From JAIEPW01 sp964471915 (GTDB lineage: Bacteria; Acidobacteriota; Terriglobia; Bryobacterales; Bryobacteraceae): DNA of 64,000 bases. Shown one piece after another: positions 34,989 to 44,161 of the stretch. Numbering within the stretch: position 1 is the first letter of the stretch; every line of letters starts with the position of its first letter. The stretch covers positions 1-64,000 of the forward strand of contig CAYYID010000015.1 of the NCBI GenBank assembly GCA_964471915.1, given 5' to 3'. A model generated the notes under the pieces. It saw only the letters and a program-made list of their open reading frames with translations, had not been told where the DNA came from and made no database searches. A program made the position numbers and the translations under genes.

Positions 34989-35528
34989 ATGCCGGTCCTG
35001 GAAACGCCGCGGCTCTACCTGGCGACGTGGCAATCCGAAGACTGGCACGAGTTCCAGGCGATTACCGGCGACCCGCGCGTGATGCGGCTGATCGGCGACG
35101 GCCTCCCCTGGACCGAAGAACATACCCGGCAGCACGTGGCGGACCAGATCCGGGCCATGGACACGCGCGGCTACTGCTTGTGGAAGGTCCTGGACAAGGC
35201 CACCGGATGCATCATCGGACAGTGCGGGCTGAAGCCGTGGAGCCATCCCGAAAACGGCAACCGCGAAGTGGAGATCGGCTGGTGGCTGGCGCCGGAGTTC
35301 TGGGGCCGGGGCCTGGCCACCGAGGCCGCTCGCGCCGCGCTCGATTACGGACTGCGGGTGATCGGCCTGGAGCACATCGTCGCGATCGCCTACGAGGAGA
35401 ACCAGGCGTCCCTGCGCATCATGGACAAGCTCGGCTTCCGGTTCGAGGAGCGGTTTCAGGAAAACGGGCGCGACGCCGTGAAGTACGCGATCTACCGGAG
35501 CGCGCCCATCCGGGCCGGCGGCCAGTAG
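34989..35528 (+). CDS. GNAT-family N-acetyltransferase (RimJ/RimL-like)
   Basis: 179 aa. ETPRLYLATWQSEDWHEF starts the fold, EIGWWLAPEFWGRGLATEAARAAL is the acetyl-CoA-binding motif A, and HIVAIAYEENQASLRIMDKLGFRFEE is motif B. These are typical of the ribosomal-protein-serine acetyltransferase branch, whose members often act on small molecules or proteins. Its 3' end overlaps the convergent lepB gene by 37 bp. Confidence 0.9.
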   Translation: MPVLETPRLYLATWQSEDWHEFQAITGDPRVMRLIGDGLPWTEEHTRQHVADQIRAMDTRGYCLWKVLDKATGCIIGQCGLKPWSHPENGNREVEIGWWLAPEFWGRGLATEAARAALDYGLRVIGLEHIVAIAYEENQASLRIMDKLGFRFEERFQENGRDAVKYAIYRSAPIRAGGQ

Positions 35529-36028
35529 ACGAACACGGCCTTGCCGTAGATGAAGGGGCGGGGCACCATCCCCCAACTGCGACTGTCGTTCGAGGAACTG
35601 CGGTGGTCGCCCAATACGAAATACTCGCCCGGCGGGACCGTGCGGGGCGGCATGGACGCCTGGTCGCGGTACTCCGCCGGAACGTAGTCCTCGTCCAGGC
35701 GGCGGCCGTTGACATACACTGCGCCGCGATCCACTTCGATCACGTCGCCGGGCAGGCCGATGACGCGCTTGATGTACGATTTCGAAGGATCCTGCGGGAA
35801 CCAGAAGACCACCATGTCGCCCCGGTCCACATCCGCCAGGCCGAAGCGGTACACGAACTTGTTGATGAAGATCCGCTCCTGGTCCACCAGGGCGGGCATC
35901 ATGCTGGTGCCTTCCACCTTCACTGGCTGGTACAGGAACAGAATCACCACCATGGCGATCAGCACCGAAAGCGCCAGATCGCGCATCCAAGTAAAAAAGC
36001 CGCGGAGTGAGGAAGGACGCCCGTTCAT
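35492..36028 (-). CDS. lepB: Signal peptidase I
   Basis: 178 aa membrane-bound serine protease that removes signal peptides. One N-terminal helix (LALSVLIAMVVILFLYQPV) precedes the box B Ser in EGTSMMPAL, the box D Lys in KSYIKRVIGLPGD, and box E LGDHRSSSNDSRSWG. The start ATG at 36028 was chosen; a TTG two codons upstream, 5 nt after AGGA, is also possible. Convergent 37-bp overlap with the GNAT gene. Confidence 0.93.
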   Translation of the reverse strand: MNGRPSSLRGFFTWMRDLALSVLIAMVVILFLYQPVKVEGTSMMPALVDQERIFINKFVYRFGLADVDRGDMVVFWFPQDPSKSYIKRVIGLPGDVIEVDRGAVYVNGRRLDEDYVPAEYRDQASMPPRTVPPGEYFVLGDHRSSSNDSRSWGMVPRPFIYGKAVFVYWPPARMGALR

Positions 36029-36058
36029 TGCCAACCGTTTCCTGACCGTAATTTCACC

Positions 36059-36763
36059 ATGCCCGTTTCTGCCTCCGCAACCGCGCTGATCATTCCCGCG
36101 CTCAATGAAGAACCGGTGATCGGGCGCATGCTCGCGGCCATCCCGCCGGGGCTCTACTGCCAGATCATCGTCGCCGACAACGGCTCTACGGATCAGACGT
36201 CCGAGATCGCGGGAGGTTGCGGTGCGAGGGTGGTGCGCGAGCCGGAGCGGGGTTACGGAGCGGCGTGCCTCAAGGCCATCGCGGCGCTTCCGGACGGCGT
36301 TGAGATCGTGGTCTTCCAGCAGGCCGACGCCAGCGAGGATCCGGAGGACGCCCGCGCGCTGCTGGCCCCCATCCTAGCCGGCGAAGCCGACCTGGTGGTC
36401 GGCTCCCGCACTTTAGGCCGGGCCGACCGGGGGGCGCTGCTGCCGCACCAGGAGTTCGGCAACCGGCTGGCCACCACGCTCATCCGCTGGATCTGGGGAC
36501 ATCGCTACACGGACCTCGGGCCCTTCCGCGCCATTACGCGGGAAGCGCTCCACCGGCTCGGCATGCGGGACCGCAACTACGGTTGGACCGTCGAGATGCA
36601 GGTTCGAGCGCTGCAGCAGAAGCTCCGCGTGGTGGAGGTACCTGTGCGGTCCAAAGTGCGGGCCGCCGGCGTCAACAAGGTTTCTGGGAACTGGCGTGCC
36701 AGTCTGCGGGCCGGCCAGGTGATCCTGACCACGATCGCGAGGCTGGCTATTCGAGGTTCGTGA
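36059..36763 (+). CDS. Glycosyltransferase family 2 protein
   Basis: 234 aa. A GT-A fold is shown by ALIIPALNEEPVIGRML, IIVADNGSTDQT, VVFQQADASEDPED and DLVVGSRTLGRAD. It has no membrane helices, unlike dolichol-phosphate mannosyltransferases with C-terminal anchors. The sugar donor is unknown; polyprenyl-phosphate acceptors are common for relatives. The ATG is only 30 bp from the divergent lepB start. The 3' end overlaps the next, convergent gene by 17 bp. Confidence 0.88.
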   Translation: MPVSASATALIIPALNEEPVIGRMLAAIPPGLYCQIIVADNGSTDQTSEIAGGCGARVVREPERGYGAACLKAIAALPDGVEIVVFQQADASEDPEDARALLAPILAGEADLVVGSRTLGRADRGALLPHQEFGNRLATTLIRWIWGHRYTDLGPFRAITREALHRLGMRDRNYGWTVEMQVRALQQKLRVVEVPVRSKVRAAGVNKVSGNWRASLRAGQVILTTIARLAIRGS

Positions 36764-37091
36764 CGCCTTCGCGGTACAGCACCTCGGCGTAGGCCCAATC
36801 GCCTTCCGGCGTGCCCCATTCCTCGCCCCGGCGCTGCCGCGCCTGATAGATGGCGTGGGCGAGCCGCGTGATCTGTTCGGTCGGATCGTAGCTCGGCTCG
36901 ACCGCCGGATCCGGGCCAGGGGCGGCTGCGGCTACGGGAGTGGCTTTCGGCTGCGGCGTCCGCTTGGGTTTCGCCGGCGCCGCGGCGGCCGTCTTGCGGG
37001 TGGTCTTCCGGACCGGCTTGGCGGCCGTCGCGGATTCCGGGCTGGAGGCGGCCACCTCCGCCGCGCTGCTTTCGAGCTTCTTTCTGGGCAT
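36747..37091 (-). CDS. DUF2934 protein with Ala/Lys/Pro-rich N-terminus
   Basis: 114 aa. The first about 65 residues are low-complexity and basic (KPVRKTTRKTAAAAPAKPKR), like histone H1-like tails. The C-terminal about 45 residues match the DUF2934 pattern: TEQITRLAHAIYQARQRRG...EGDWAYAEVLYREG. AGGA lies 9 nt upstream of the ATG. Function unknown; a nucleic-acid-binding tail is inferred from composition. Confidence 0.75.
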   Translation of the reverse strand: MPRKKLESSAAEVAASSPESATAAKPVRKTTRKTAAAAPAKPKRTPQPKATPVAAAAPGPDPAVEPSYDPTEQITRLAHAIYQARQRRGEEWGTPEGDWAYAEVLYREGVTNLE

Positions 37092-37162
37092 AATACAAGT
37101 CCTGGGAAGAATGTTCTTTCCCTCTTATAGTTTACCCCGAAGCTTGCCGCCGCTTCAAAGCC

Positions 37163-38359
37163 CTAATCGAGTTCCAGCGCCGCGATCCTGCGCCGGTCGC
37201 GGACGAAGATCCGTTTGCCGGCGACCGTGGGCGGTGTCCAGGCGGGGTTCGTCAGGACCTGTAGTTTGCCCTCGATGCGGAGCCCGGCGTCGCCCGGCGT
37301 GGCGAGCGCCAGCACCCCGTCCTCGTCCAGTAGCAGCAACTTCGCTCCTGCCGCCAACGGCGCGGCGCGCGGCAGGGAGCGATCCCGCCAGCGCAGGGCA
37401 CCGGTGCGCAGGTCGATCGCAGCGAAAGGCGCCGGTCCCAGATCGCCGCTCGCGACGTAGACGGTCTCCCCCAGCAGCACGGCGTTCGAGAAGTGCACCC
37501 GGGCGCGCTTGTGGGCCCACAGTTCCCGCACCGAGAACCTCCCCGCGGACTCCGTGATGGCCGCCGCCGCGCTGTGGCCGGAATAGCCGGAGCTGTAGAA
37601 GAGGATCCCGCTGGGGTGCCAGACGGGCAGCATCGCGTTCACCTGCTGGTCGTTCTGATGGGGGTAGGACCACAGCGCCTCGCCGGTGGCCGGGTCGAGG
37701 GCGGCGACGCGCGCGGAGAAGGGAGTGAGCAGCAGGTCGCGACCGGCCAACGCCGCCAGGCGGGGCGAGGCATAGGAGACCACGTCGTCGTGGCGCTTCC
37801 AGGCCACGGACCCATCGGCTTGCCGGAGGGCGGCGATGGCCGCGCCGGGCCCCCCGGGAAAGAAGATCACGGTGTCGCGCCAGGCGAGCGGGCTCGGGGA
37901 GTAGCCGGAATTGCGCACGGAGCCGCCGAAGTCCCGCACGGCGTCCTTGGCCCACAGGACCTCACCGTTGCGGGCGTCCAGGCAGTGGAACTTGCCGGTG
38001 GCGCCCGCCGTGTAGAGGCGCCCTTCGAGCAGCAGGGGCGTGGCGCGTGGTCCGTCGCCAATGCCGTGATCGAAGTTCGCGGGGAGCGGCGCGTCGTAGC
38101 CGAACTCCCAGACGGTGGCTCCGGTGGCGGCGTCGAGCGCGATGACGAACTCGCGCGCGCCGCCGCGGTACATCGTGTAGAGGCGGGGACCGGCCGCCAG
38201 GATGGAGGAATACCCGTCGCCGAGTTCGCGGTCCCAGAGTTGGCGGGGTCCGGCGGCGGGCCAGGAGAGCGGAGCTTCGTCCGCGGTGAGATGGAAGTCC
38301 CCGCGCGGGCCGCCGAAGCGAGTCCAGTCCGCGGCCAGCAGTAACACGAGCGGCAGCAT
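37163..38359 (-). CDS. Secreted PQQ-like beta-propeller protein
   Basis: 398 aa with a short signal-like start (MLPLVLLLAADWTRFGG). The fold is a PQQ_2/quinoprotein-like propeller with repeats: FVIALDAATGATVWEFGYD, FHCLDARNGEVLWAKDAV, VAALDPATGEALWSYPHQ and FAAIDLRTGALRWRDRSL. No quinone-binding Cys-Cys is seen, so it is likely structural or binding rather than a dehydrogenase. It ends the PadR-ADOP operon, 6 bp after the YHS lipoprotein gene. Confidence 0.85.
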   Translation of the reverse strand: MLPLVLLLAADWTRFGGPRGDFHLTADEAPLSWPAAGPRQLWDRELGDGYSSILAAGPRLYTMYRGGAREFVIALDAATGATVWEFGYDAPLPANFDHGIGDGPRATPLLLEGRLYTAGATGKFHCLDARNGEVLWAKDAVRDFGGSVRNSGYSPSPLAWRDTVIFFPGGPGAAIAALRQADGSVAWKRHDDVVSYASPRLAALAGRDLLLTPFSARVAALDPATGEALWSYPHQNDQQVNAMLPVWHPSGILFYSSGYSGHSAAAAITESAGRFSVRELWAHKRARVHFSNAVLLGETVYVASGDLGPAPFAAIDLRTGALRWRDRSLPRAAPLAAGAKLLLLDEDGVLALATPGDAGLRIEGKLQVLTNPAWTPPTVAGKRIFVRDRRRIAALELD

Positions 38360-38365
38360 GGGGAA

Positions 38366-39394
38366 TCAGTTTCCGCCTAGCTGGGGCGGGACCGCGAATC
38401 GCGCCTCAAGATCCGCGGGGTTCACCTCGTAGGCGTCGATCACCGCGGAGAGCGCCTCGGCCCTCTCGCCCCGGAATGTCCCGTCGAGCTTGTGCGGCAG
38501 CAGCAGTCCGCCAACGGCGCGGAAGCCCGAGTACGCGATCTCGATGCGCCCGGCCTCGCCGTTGCCGTTGCGGCCCACATAGGCCAGGCGGGAGAGGCGT
38601 CCAGTGGCGGCGTCCAGCGCGGCATCGAGGATCACGCCGTCGCGGCGCAGGCGGAGCCACAGCAGGCCGTCGCGCACGCCGGTCGCGTACATCTCCGGTT
38701 CCGGACCACGCAACAGGGGGAAGATATCGCGCGGCAGCATCCGGAGCGTGGCCTGTGCCGCGGCCGGCCGGGCGCGGCGAGCCTCGCCGCGAAAGACGGA
38801 GAACGCCGCCGCCGGCGTTGTGACATTAGAGAACGCACGATCGCCGGAGCCGCCGTCCACGCGCAAGGAGTCGCCGCCGCGGAAGGTCCGGACCTGCGCG
38901 GCACGGTGCTCCACCAGACCCGCTGCGGCGCGCCAGCGGCCGGCTCCTCCCAGAGCCGCCTGCAGGCGCGCCCACGCCCGCTCGGCTTCCGCCGTCGCCG
39001 CCGGGGTAGGTTGCCAGTCGAACCCGCTGACGCCGCTTTCCAGATACTTCTCCGGCGCGGCCTTGAACCGCTGGTAGCAGTCCGTGCTGCCGAAAATGTA
39101 GATGCGCCCCCCGTGGACGTGGTACGCGCCGGAATCGCCCGATACGGGCGCGCCCATGCGGGCGCACGCGCCGCCGAGCTGGATCCCGTAGCGTGCCGGA
39201 TCCTTCAGGAACCGGGCGCGGGTTTCCTCGGAGGCGAAGTGGTAGAGGAACCCCTCGTGCCGCGCGGTGAGCGACTCGCGGCCGTCGGCATCTTTGCCTT
39301 CGGAGAGCAGCACGGGGTCCAGGCCGTCGAGGGCGGGACGATCCTGGCACGAGAGAACGAGCGCGGCGAGCAATGGCAGCATGCATCGGATCAT
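38366..39394 (-). CDS. YHS-domain-like lipoprotein
   Basis: 342 aa. MIRCMLPLLAALVLSCQD is a lipoprotein signal with the lipobox Cys at 16. Residues about 25-115 resemble a YHS domain (DPVLLSEGKDADGRESLTARHEGFLYHFASEETRARFLKDPARYG, then a repeat-like SGAYHVHGGRIYIFGSTDCYQRFKAAPEKYL). The remaining about 220 residues form an outer-membrane LolA/LppX-like beta fold by appearance (GGLLLPHKLDGTF). Overlaps ADOP by 4 bp and precedes the propeller gene. YHS domains are found with metal-binding proteins; the function here is unknown. Confidence 0.7.
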   Translation of the reverse strand: MIRCMLPLLAALVLSCQDRPALDGLDPVLLSEGKDADGRESLTARHEGFLYHFASEETRARFLKDPARYGIQLGGACARMGAPVSGDSGAYHVHGGRIYIFGSTDCYQRFKAAPEKYLESGVSGFDWQPTPAATAEAERAWARLQAALGGAGRWRAAAGLVEHRAAQVRTFRGGDSLRVDGGSGDRAFSNVTTPAAAFSVFRGEARRARPAAAQATLRMLPRDIFPLLRGPEPEMYATGVRDGLLWLRLRRDGVILDAALDAATGRLSRLAYVGRNGNGEAGRIEIAYSGFRAVGGLLLPHKLDGTFRGERAEALSAVIDAYEVNPADLEARFAVPPQLGGN

Positions 39395-42039
39395 GAGTCA
39401 CCTCGGAGCACGGTCAGGGGGTTGGCCAGCGCGGCGCGGCGGGCCGGCCCGAAACAGGCCAGGGCTGCGACCGCGAGCAGGACGACGGCCGCGGCGCCAA
39501 ACGTCAGCCAGTCGCGCGCCGGCGTCCGGAAGAGGAACGAATCGAGCAGCCGGGCGAGCGCGGCGGCGCCGGCCAGGCCCACCACCAGGCCGAGCACCAC
39601 CATGCGCAACTCACCCGACACGACATCCCGCACGACGCGCAGCGGGCGCGCCCCCAAGGCAATGCGGATGCCGATCTCTTTCTTCCGCTGGCCCACCGTG
39701 AGCACCGCGACGCCGGCGATGCCGGTGACGGTGACCAGCAGCGTGAGCGCCGCGAGCAGGCTGAGCAGCGAGGCCGTGAGCCGGGGCGCGGCGAGGTTCT
39801 CGCTGCGCACTTCCTCAAGCGTGCGGATCTGCGTCACCGCCTGTTCGGGGTTCAGCTCGTAGACGGCGCGGCGGAGTTGCTGAATCGCCGCGCCGGGGTC
39901 GCCGGCGGTGCGCGCGACGATGTTGATGCCGTTGGGCGCCTGCGCGAACGGACGGTAGAGTTCCTCGGTGGCTTCCTGCGCGAGGCCGTAGTTCTTGACG
40001 TCCGCGATGACCCCGGCGATGGTGATCCAGGTGTCGCCGTTGTCGAGCGAGACGCGGCGGCCGATGGGGTCCTGGTTCGGCCAATAGCGTTTCGCGAAGC
40101 GCTGATTCACGATCGCGACCTCCGGCGCCTTCTCGCGGTCCGCGTCGGTGAAGTCGCGTCCGGCCACCAGCCGGACGCCGAGGGCGTCGAAGTAGCCGGG
40201 GCCGGCCGTCGCCAGGTCCAAGACCGGCTGCGATTCGGGGTTCGGCGCCTGGCCTTCGATCAGGAACGCGCGCGTGAAGGGCAGGCGCTGGTTGAGCGGG
40301 ATCCGGGCGCCCACGCCGGCTGCCGTAATGCCGGGGATCTCGCGGGAGCGCTCCACGAGGCGCTCGAAGAAGCGCTGGAAGTCTTGCGTGGCGTTGAGCC
40401 GCGTCCAGTTGGGGCTGAGGGTCATGGTTATCACCCGCTCCGGGCGGGCGCCCATGTCGACCCGGAGCAGCTCGAAGAAGCTGCGCAGCAGCAGGCCGGC
40501 GCCGATCAGCAGCATCACTGAGAAGGCGACCTGCGCCGCCACCAGCGCGCCGCGCAGCCGCGACTTGCCGGCGCCGGCCGTGGCCGAGGCGCTGCCGTCT
40601 TTGATCGAGTTCGTGAGATCCGCCGGGCCGCGCAACGCCGGCAGCGCGCAGGCGACCACGCCCGTAACGGCCGCCGCGAGCGCCGCAAAGGCCAGGACGG
40701 TCCAGTCGATGGTGATCTCGTGGGCGCGGAGCGAGAAGCGGCCCGCAAACCTGGCTAGCATGCCCAGCGAAGCGCGCGCGGCGAGCACGCCGATCGCCGC
40801 GCCGGCGAAGCTGACGATCAACCCCTCGATAATGAACTGCTGTAGCAGCCGTCCGCGCGACGCCCCGAGCGCCGCGCGGATCGCGATCTCCCGCTGGCGC
40901 TTCAGCGCGCGCGAGAGCGTCAGGTTGGCGACGTTGGCGCACGCGATCAGCAGCACCAGCGCCGTGGCGCCGAACAGCAGCAGGAACGTCGGGCGCGCCT
41001 GCTCGGATAGTTCTTCCTCGAGCAGGCGCGGCTGAAAGCCCCACTGCTCGTGCTTGGGGTAGGCGTTGCCGTCCGCCGCGCGCATGCGGCGAGCGAGTCC
41101 GTCCAGTTCGGTTTGCGCCTGCGTGGGGCTGACGCCGGGTTTGAGGCGCGTGAAGACGTCCATCATGCGGGCCCGGCGGTTCCCCATGAAGCCTGCGGCC
41201 GAGCGCGTGGGGCACGACGAAACCGGCATGTACACGTCGATCTTCACCGGGAACTCCGGCAGCGGCGGCAGCACGCCCACGATCGTGTGCGGCCGGTCGT
41301 TCAGCCGGACTTTGCGGCCGACCACGCCGGGATCCCCGCCGAACCCGGACTGGAAATAGCGGTAGCTCAGCAGCATCACGGGTTCCGCGCCGGGCGCGTC
41401 CTCGCCCGCCGCGAAGGTGCGCCCGTGCAGCGCGCGCACTCCCAGGAACTCGAACAGGTTCGCCGACACCACGCCTGTGGCCACCGTCTCCGGCACTTCC
41501 TTGCCCAGCAGTGTGAAGGTCATCACGTGCTGCTCGGCGAGGTCCTCGAAGGAAGTGGCCTGCTTTCGCAGGTCCTCGATTTCGAGCACGGAGAAGCCGA
41601 TATTCGCGCGGTTGCCCCGCTGATCGAAGCTGCGCAGCCGCACCAGGCGGTCGCTGTCGCGATAAGGCAGCGGCCGCAAGACCAGCGCGTGCAGCACCGT
41701 GAAAACGGCGATGTTCGCGCCCAGCCCGAGGGCCAGGGTCAACGCCGCCGCGGCGGTGTAGCCGGGCTGGCGCGCCAACTGCCGGACTGCGATCCATCCG
41801 TCGCGGAAGATGCTCTCGATCCACTGCGTGCCGCGCGCCTCGCGAGCCTCTTCGCGATGCTGGGTGACGCCGCCGAACTCCCGGCGGGCCGCGTAGCGGG
41901 CCTCCTCGGGGTCCATGCCCTGCCGGACCTTCTCCTCGATCAGCTTCTCCAAGTGATACTCGAGTTCCCCGTTGAGCGAGGCCTCGGCGGCACGCCGCCC
42001 CAGCAGCGTGCGCAGCGCGTGTTTCCATTCCGCCAGCAT
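39391..42039 (-). CDS. ADOP-type ABC permease (MacB/FtsX-like)
   Basis: 882 aa 'acidobacterial duplicated orphan permease'. A cytoplasmic N-terminal prefix (EYHLEKLIEEKVRQGMDPEEARYAARREFG) is followed by TM1 and two MacB-like periplasmic domains alternating with two FtsX-type transmembrane blocks (about 340-470 and 750-880), for example LLLFGATALVLLIACANVANLTLSRALKR and VGQRKKEIGIRIALGARPLRVVRDV. No ATPase gene is adjacent, as usual for this family. It lies 1 bp after PadR and overlaps the lipoprotein gene by 4 bp. The substrate is unknown. Confidence 0.92.
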   Translation of the reverse strand: MLAEWKHALRTLLGRRAAEASLNGELEYHLEKLIEEKVRQGMDPEEARYAARREFGGVTQHREEAREARGTQWIESIFRDGWIAVRQLARQPGYTAAAALTLALGLGANIAVFTVLHALVLRPLPYRDSDRLVRLRSFDQRGNRANIGFSVLEIEDLRKQATSFEDLAEQHVMTFTLLGKEVPETVATGVVSANLFEFLGVRALHGRTFAAGEDAPGAEPVMLLSYRYFQSGFGGDPGVVGRKVRLNDRPHTIVGVLPPLPEFPVKIDVYMPVSSCPTRSAAGFMGNRRARMMDVFTRLKPGVSPTQAQTELDGLARRMRAADGNAYPKHEQWGFQPRLLEEELSEQARPTFLLLFGATALVLLIACANVANLTLSRALKRQREIAIRAALGASRGRLLQQFIIEGLIVSFAGAAIGVLAARASLGMLARFAGRFSLRAHEITIDWTVLAFAALAAAVTGVVACALPALRGPADLTNSIKDGSASATAGAGKSRLRGALVAAQVAFSVMLLIGAGLLLRSFFELLRVDMGARPERVITMTLSPNWTRLNATQDFQRFFERLVERSREIPGITAAGVGARIPLNQRLPFTRAFLIEGQAPNPESQPVLDLATAGPGYFDALGVRLVAGRDFTDADREKAPEVAIVNQRFAKRYWPNQDPIGRRVSLDNGDTWITIAGVIADVKNYGLAQEATEELYRPFAQAPNGINIVARTAGDPGAAIQQLRRAVYELNPEQAVTQIRTLEEVRSENLAAPRLTASLLSLLAALTLLVTVTGIAGVAVLTVGQRKKEIGIRIALGARPLRVVRDVVSGELRMVVLGLVVGLAGAAALARLLDSFLFRTPARDWLTFGAAAVVLLAVAALACFGPARRAALANPLTVLRGDS

Positions 42040-42040
42040 G

Positions 42041-42373
42041 TTATTCCGCCTCCAGCACGCGCGTCACCGCGAGCACCATGCGTTCCCAGTTCTGGCGCTC
42101 CTCGGCGAGCTTCCCGCGCCCCAGGCGCGTGAGTTTGTAGACCTTCACCGCCCGGTTGTTTTCGGCCACCCCGGTTTCGGAGTCGATCCAACCCCGGTGC
42201 TCCAGCCGGTGCAGCGCCGGATAGAGCGACCCCTGGTTCACGGCCAGGTGCTCCTCCGACATCTGCCGGATGCGCTGCGCGACGGCCCAGCCGTGCATCG
42301 GTTCCAGCGAAAGCGCCTTCAGGATCATGAGATCAAGCGTTCCTTGCAGGAGGTCCAGGTTTTGTTTGCCCAT
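42041..42373 (-). CDS. PadR-family transcriptional regulator
   Basis: 110 aa. The start at 42373 (MGKQNLDLLQGTLDLMILKAL) gives the compact winged helix: MHGWAVAQRIRQM, LAVNQGSLYPALHRLEHRGWI and the wing KVYKLTRLGRGKLAEE. It is 1 bp from the ADOP gene and probably controls that operon by itself. The frame stays open far upstream but that part is a shadow of the divergent GMC gene. Confidence 0.92.
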   Translation of the reverse strand: MGKQNLDLLQGTLDLMILKALSLEPMHGWAVAQRIRQMSEEHLAVNQGSLYPALHRLEHRGWIDSETGVAENNRAVKVYKLTRLGRGKLAEERQNWERMVLAVTRVLEAE

Positions 42374-42388
42374 TTTGTAGACTCGCGA

Positions 42389-42414
42389 CAATTCAAAAGG
42401 TACCGCAAGAATTG
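42389..42414. promoter_or_regulatory. Inverted repeat between PadR and GMC genes (candidate operator)
   Basis: CAATTC at 42389-42394 and GAATTG at 42409-42414 form an inverted repeat with centres 20 bp apart (two helical turns), in the divergent region between padR and the GMC oxidoreductase gene. It could be the PadR operator. The arms are short, so this is tentative. Confidence 0.35.
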
Positions 42415-42442
42415 CTGAATGTCCACAATCCTCCCCGGGAGC

Positions 42443-42448
42443 TATAAT
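42443..42448 (+). promoter_or_regulatory. -10 box TATAAT of GMC operon
   Basis: A perfect TATAAT lies 6 nt before the ATG at 42455. The expected transcription start is at or next to the ATG, so the mRNA would be leaderless or nearly so. No good -35 is seen at the usual distance. Confidence 0.55.
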
Positions 42449-42454
42449 CGCCCC

Positions 42455-44161
42455 ATGTTCCAGATCAACCGGAGCGCCCCGGTCGCCGACGTCATCGTCA
42501 TCGGATCCGGGGCGGGCGGCGGCACCATCGCCAAGGTGCTGGTGGACCTCGGCGTCAGCGTCACGATGCTCGAAGCCGGCCCCATGCTGAACCCGCAGAC
42601 CGATTACACCGAGCACGTCTGGCCCTACGAAGTGCCCCACCGCGGCGCGGGTCCCGACGCTGGGCTCTACTTCGGCCGCGGCCGTACCTTCGGCTGGTTC
42701 AATGTCCACGCCGGCGGCTGGCAGTTGCCGGGGGAGCCCTACACCGTCGCTTCGGGCTCGAAGTTCATGTGGTTCCGCAGCCGCATCGTCGGCGGGCGCA
42801 CCAACCACTACGGGCGCATCTCCCTGCGCTTTTCCGATTACGACTTCGCGCCGCAGCAGCGCGACGGTCTCGGGACGGACTGGCCGATCACCTACGACGA
42901 AATCGCTCCCTACTACGACAAGACCGAGGCCTTCATCGGCGTCACCGGCTCCAAGGAAGGGATCCGCTCGGCGCCGGACGGCATTTTCCAGGAGTGTCCG
43001 CCGCCGCGCGTCCACGAGGTCCTGTTCCAGAAAGCCGCGGGCAAGCTGAACATCCCGTGTATTCCCTCCCGGCTCGCGGTCATCACGAAGAACACCAACG
43101 GGCGCGTCGCCTGCCACTACTGCGGGCAGTGCGACCGCGGCTGCAAGAGCGCGTCGAACTATTCTTCCAGCACCGTGCAGATCTTTCCGGCAATCAAGAC
43201 CGGGCGGCTGCGGGTGATCCCGAACGCCATGGCGCGCGAGCTGATCACCAACGACGAAGGCAAAGTCACCGCTGTCTCCTACGTCGACAAGACCACGCGC
43301 GCCGAGAAACAGATCCGGTGCCGCACCGTGGTGCTGGCGGCCAGCGCCTGCGAATCGGCGCGCATCCTGCTGAACTCCAAGTCGGCGCGCCACCCGAACG
43401 GCCTCGCCAACTCGTCGGGCGTCGTCGGGAAGTACCTCACCGACACCACCGGCTTCTCGCTGGGCGCGCGGATTCCCGCGCTGGAAGGACTGCCGCGCCA
43501 CAACGCCGACGGCATGGGCGGCATGCACGTCTATGTGCCCTGGTGGCTGTGGGACAAGAAGCTCGACTTCCCGCGCGGCTACCACATCGAGGTCTGGGGC
43601 GGGCTCAACATGCCTGCGATCGGCAGCTTCTGGGGTACCTGCGACCAGCAGGAAGGCTACGGCGGGGGACTCAAGGCGGCCATCCAGGAAGGATACGGGA
43701 CCTGGGTCGGCCTGGGCGGACGCGGCGAAATGATCCCCAACAAGGACTGCTACTGCGAGGTCGATCCCAACGTGGTGGACCGCTGGGGCATCCCGGTGCT
43801 TCGCTTCCACTGGAAATGGGCCGACTACGAAACCAAGCAGGTGGAGCACATGGAGCAGACGTTCGCGGAACTGCTGACCGCCATGGGCGGCACGCCGGAA
43901 CGCCGCAACCGGACGGGTTCCCAGATGATTTCCCAGGGCGGCGAGATCATCCACGAGCTGGGCACCATCCGCATGGGCAACGATCCCAAGGAATCGGTGC
44001 TGAACAAGTACTGCCAGGCGCACGACGTCAAGAACCTGTTCGTGGCGGACGCCGCGCCGTTCGTTTCCAATCCCGACAAGAACCCGACGCTCACGATCTG
44101 CGCGCTGGCCTGGCGCACCGCCGAGTATCTTGCTGAAGAAATGAGGAAGGGCAATGTCTGA
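42455..44161 (+). CDS. GMC-family FAD oxidoreductase
   Basis: 568 aa. FAD-binding VIVIGSGAGGGTIAKVLVDLGVSVTMLEAG, ribityl region FRSRIVGGRTNHYG, and C-terminal NLFVADAAPFVSNPDKNPTLTICALAWR, where the usual active-site His region is replaced by family-typical Asn/Pro residues. A Cys-rich stretch CHYCGQCDRGCKSAS (4 Cys) is present, as in bacterial sugar dehydrogenases that pass electrons to a cytochrome partner. The start at 42455 follows TATAAT; an earlier in-frame ATG (42419) is less likely. Overlaps the next gene by 8 bp. Substrate, probably a sugar or polyol, is inferred. Confidence 0.92.
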   Translation: MFQINRSAPVADVIVIGSGAGGGTIAKVLVDLGVSVTMLEAGPMLNPQTDYTEHVWPYEVPHRGAGPDAGLYFGRGRTFGWFNVHAGGWQLPGEPYTVASGSKFMWFRSRIVGGRTNHYGRISLRFSDYDFAPQQRDGLGTDWPITYDEIAPYYDKTEAFIGVTGSKEGIRSAPDGIFQECPPPRVHEVLFQKAAGKLNIPCIPSRLAVITKNTNGRVACHYCGQCDRGCKSASNYSSSTVQIFPAIKTGRLRVIPNAMARELITNDEGKVTAVSYVDKTTRAEKQIRCRTVVLAASACESARILLNSKSARHPNGLANSSGVVGKYLTDTTGFSLGARIPALEGLPRHNADGMGGMHVYVPWWLWDKKLDFPRGYHIEVWGGLNMPAIGSFWGTCDQQEGYGGGLKAAIQEGYGTWVGLGGRGEMIPNKDCYCEVDPNVVDRWGIPVLRFHWKWADYETKQVEHMEQTFAELLTAMGGTPERRNRTGSQMISQGGEIIHELGTIRMGNDPKESVLNKYCQAHDVKNLFVADAAPFVSNPDKNPTLTICALAWRTAEYLAEEMRKGNV

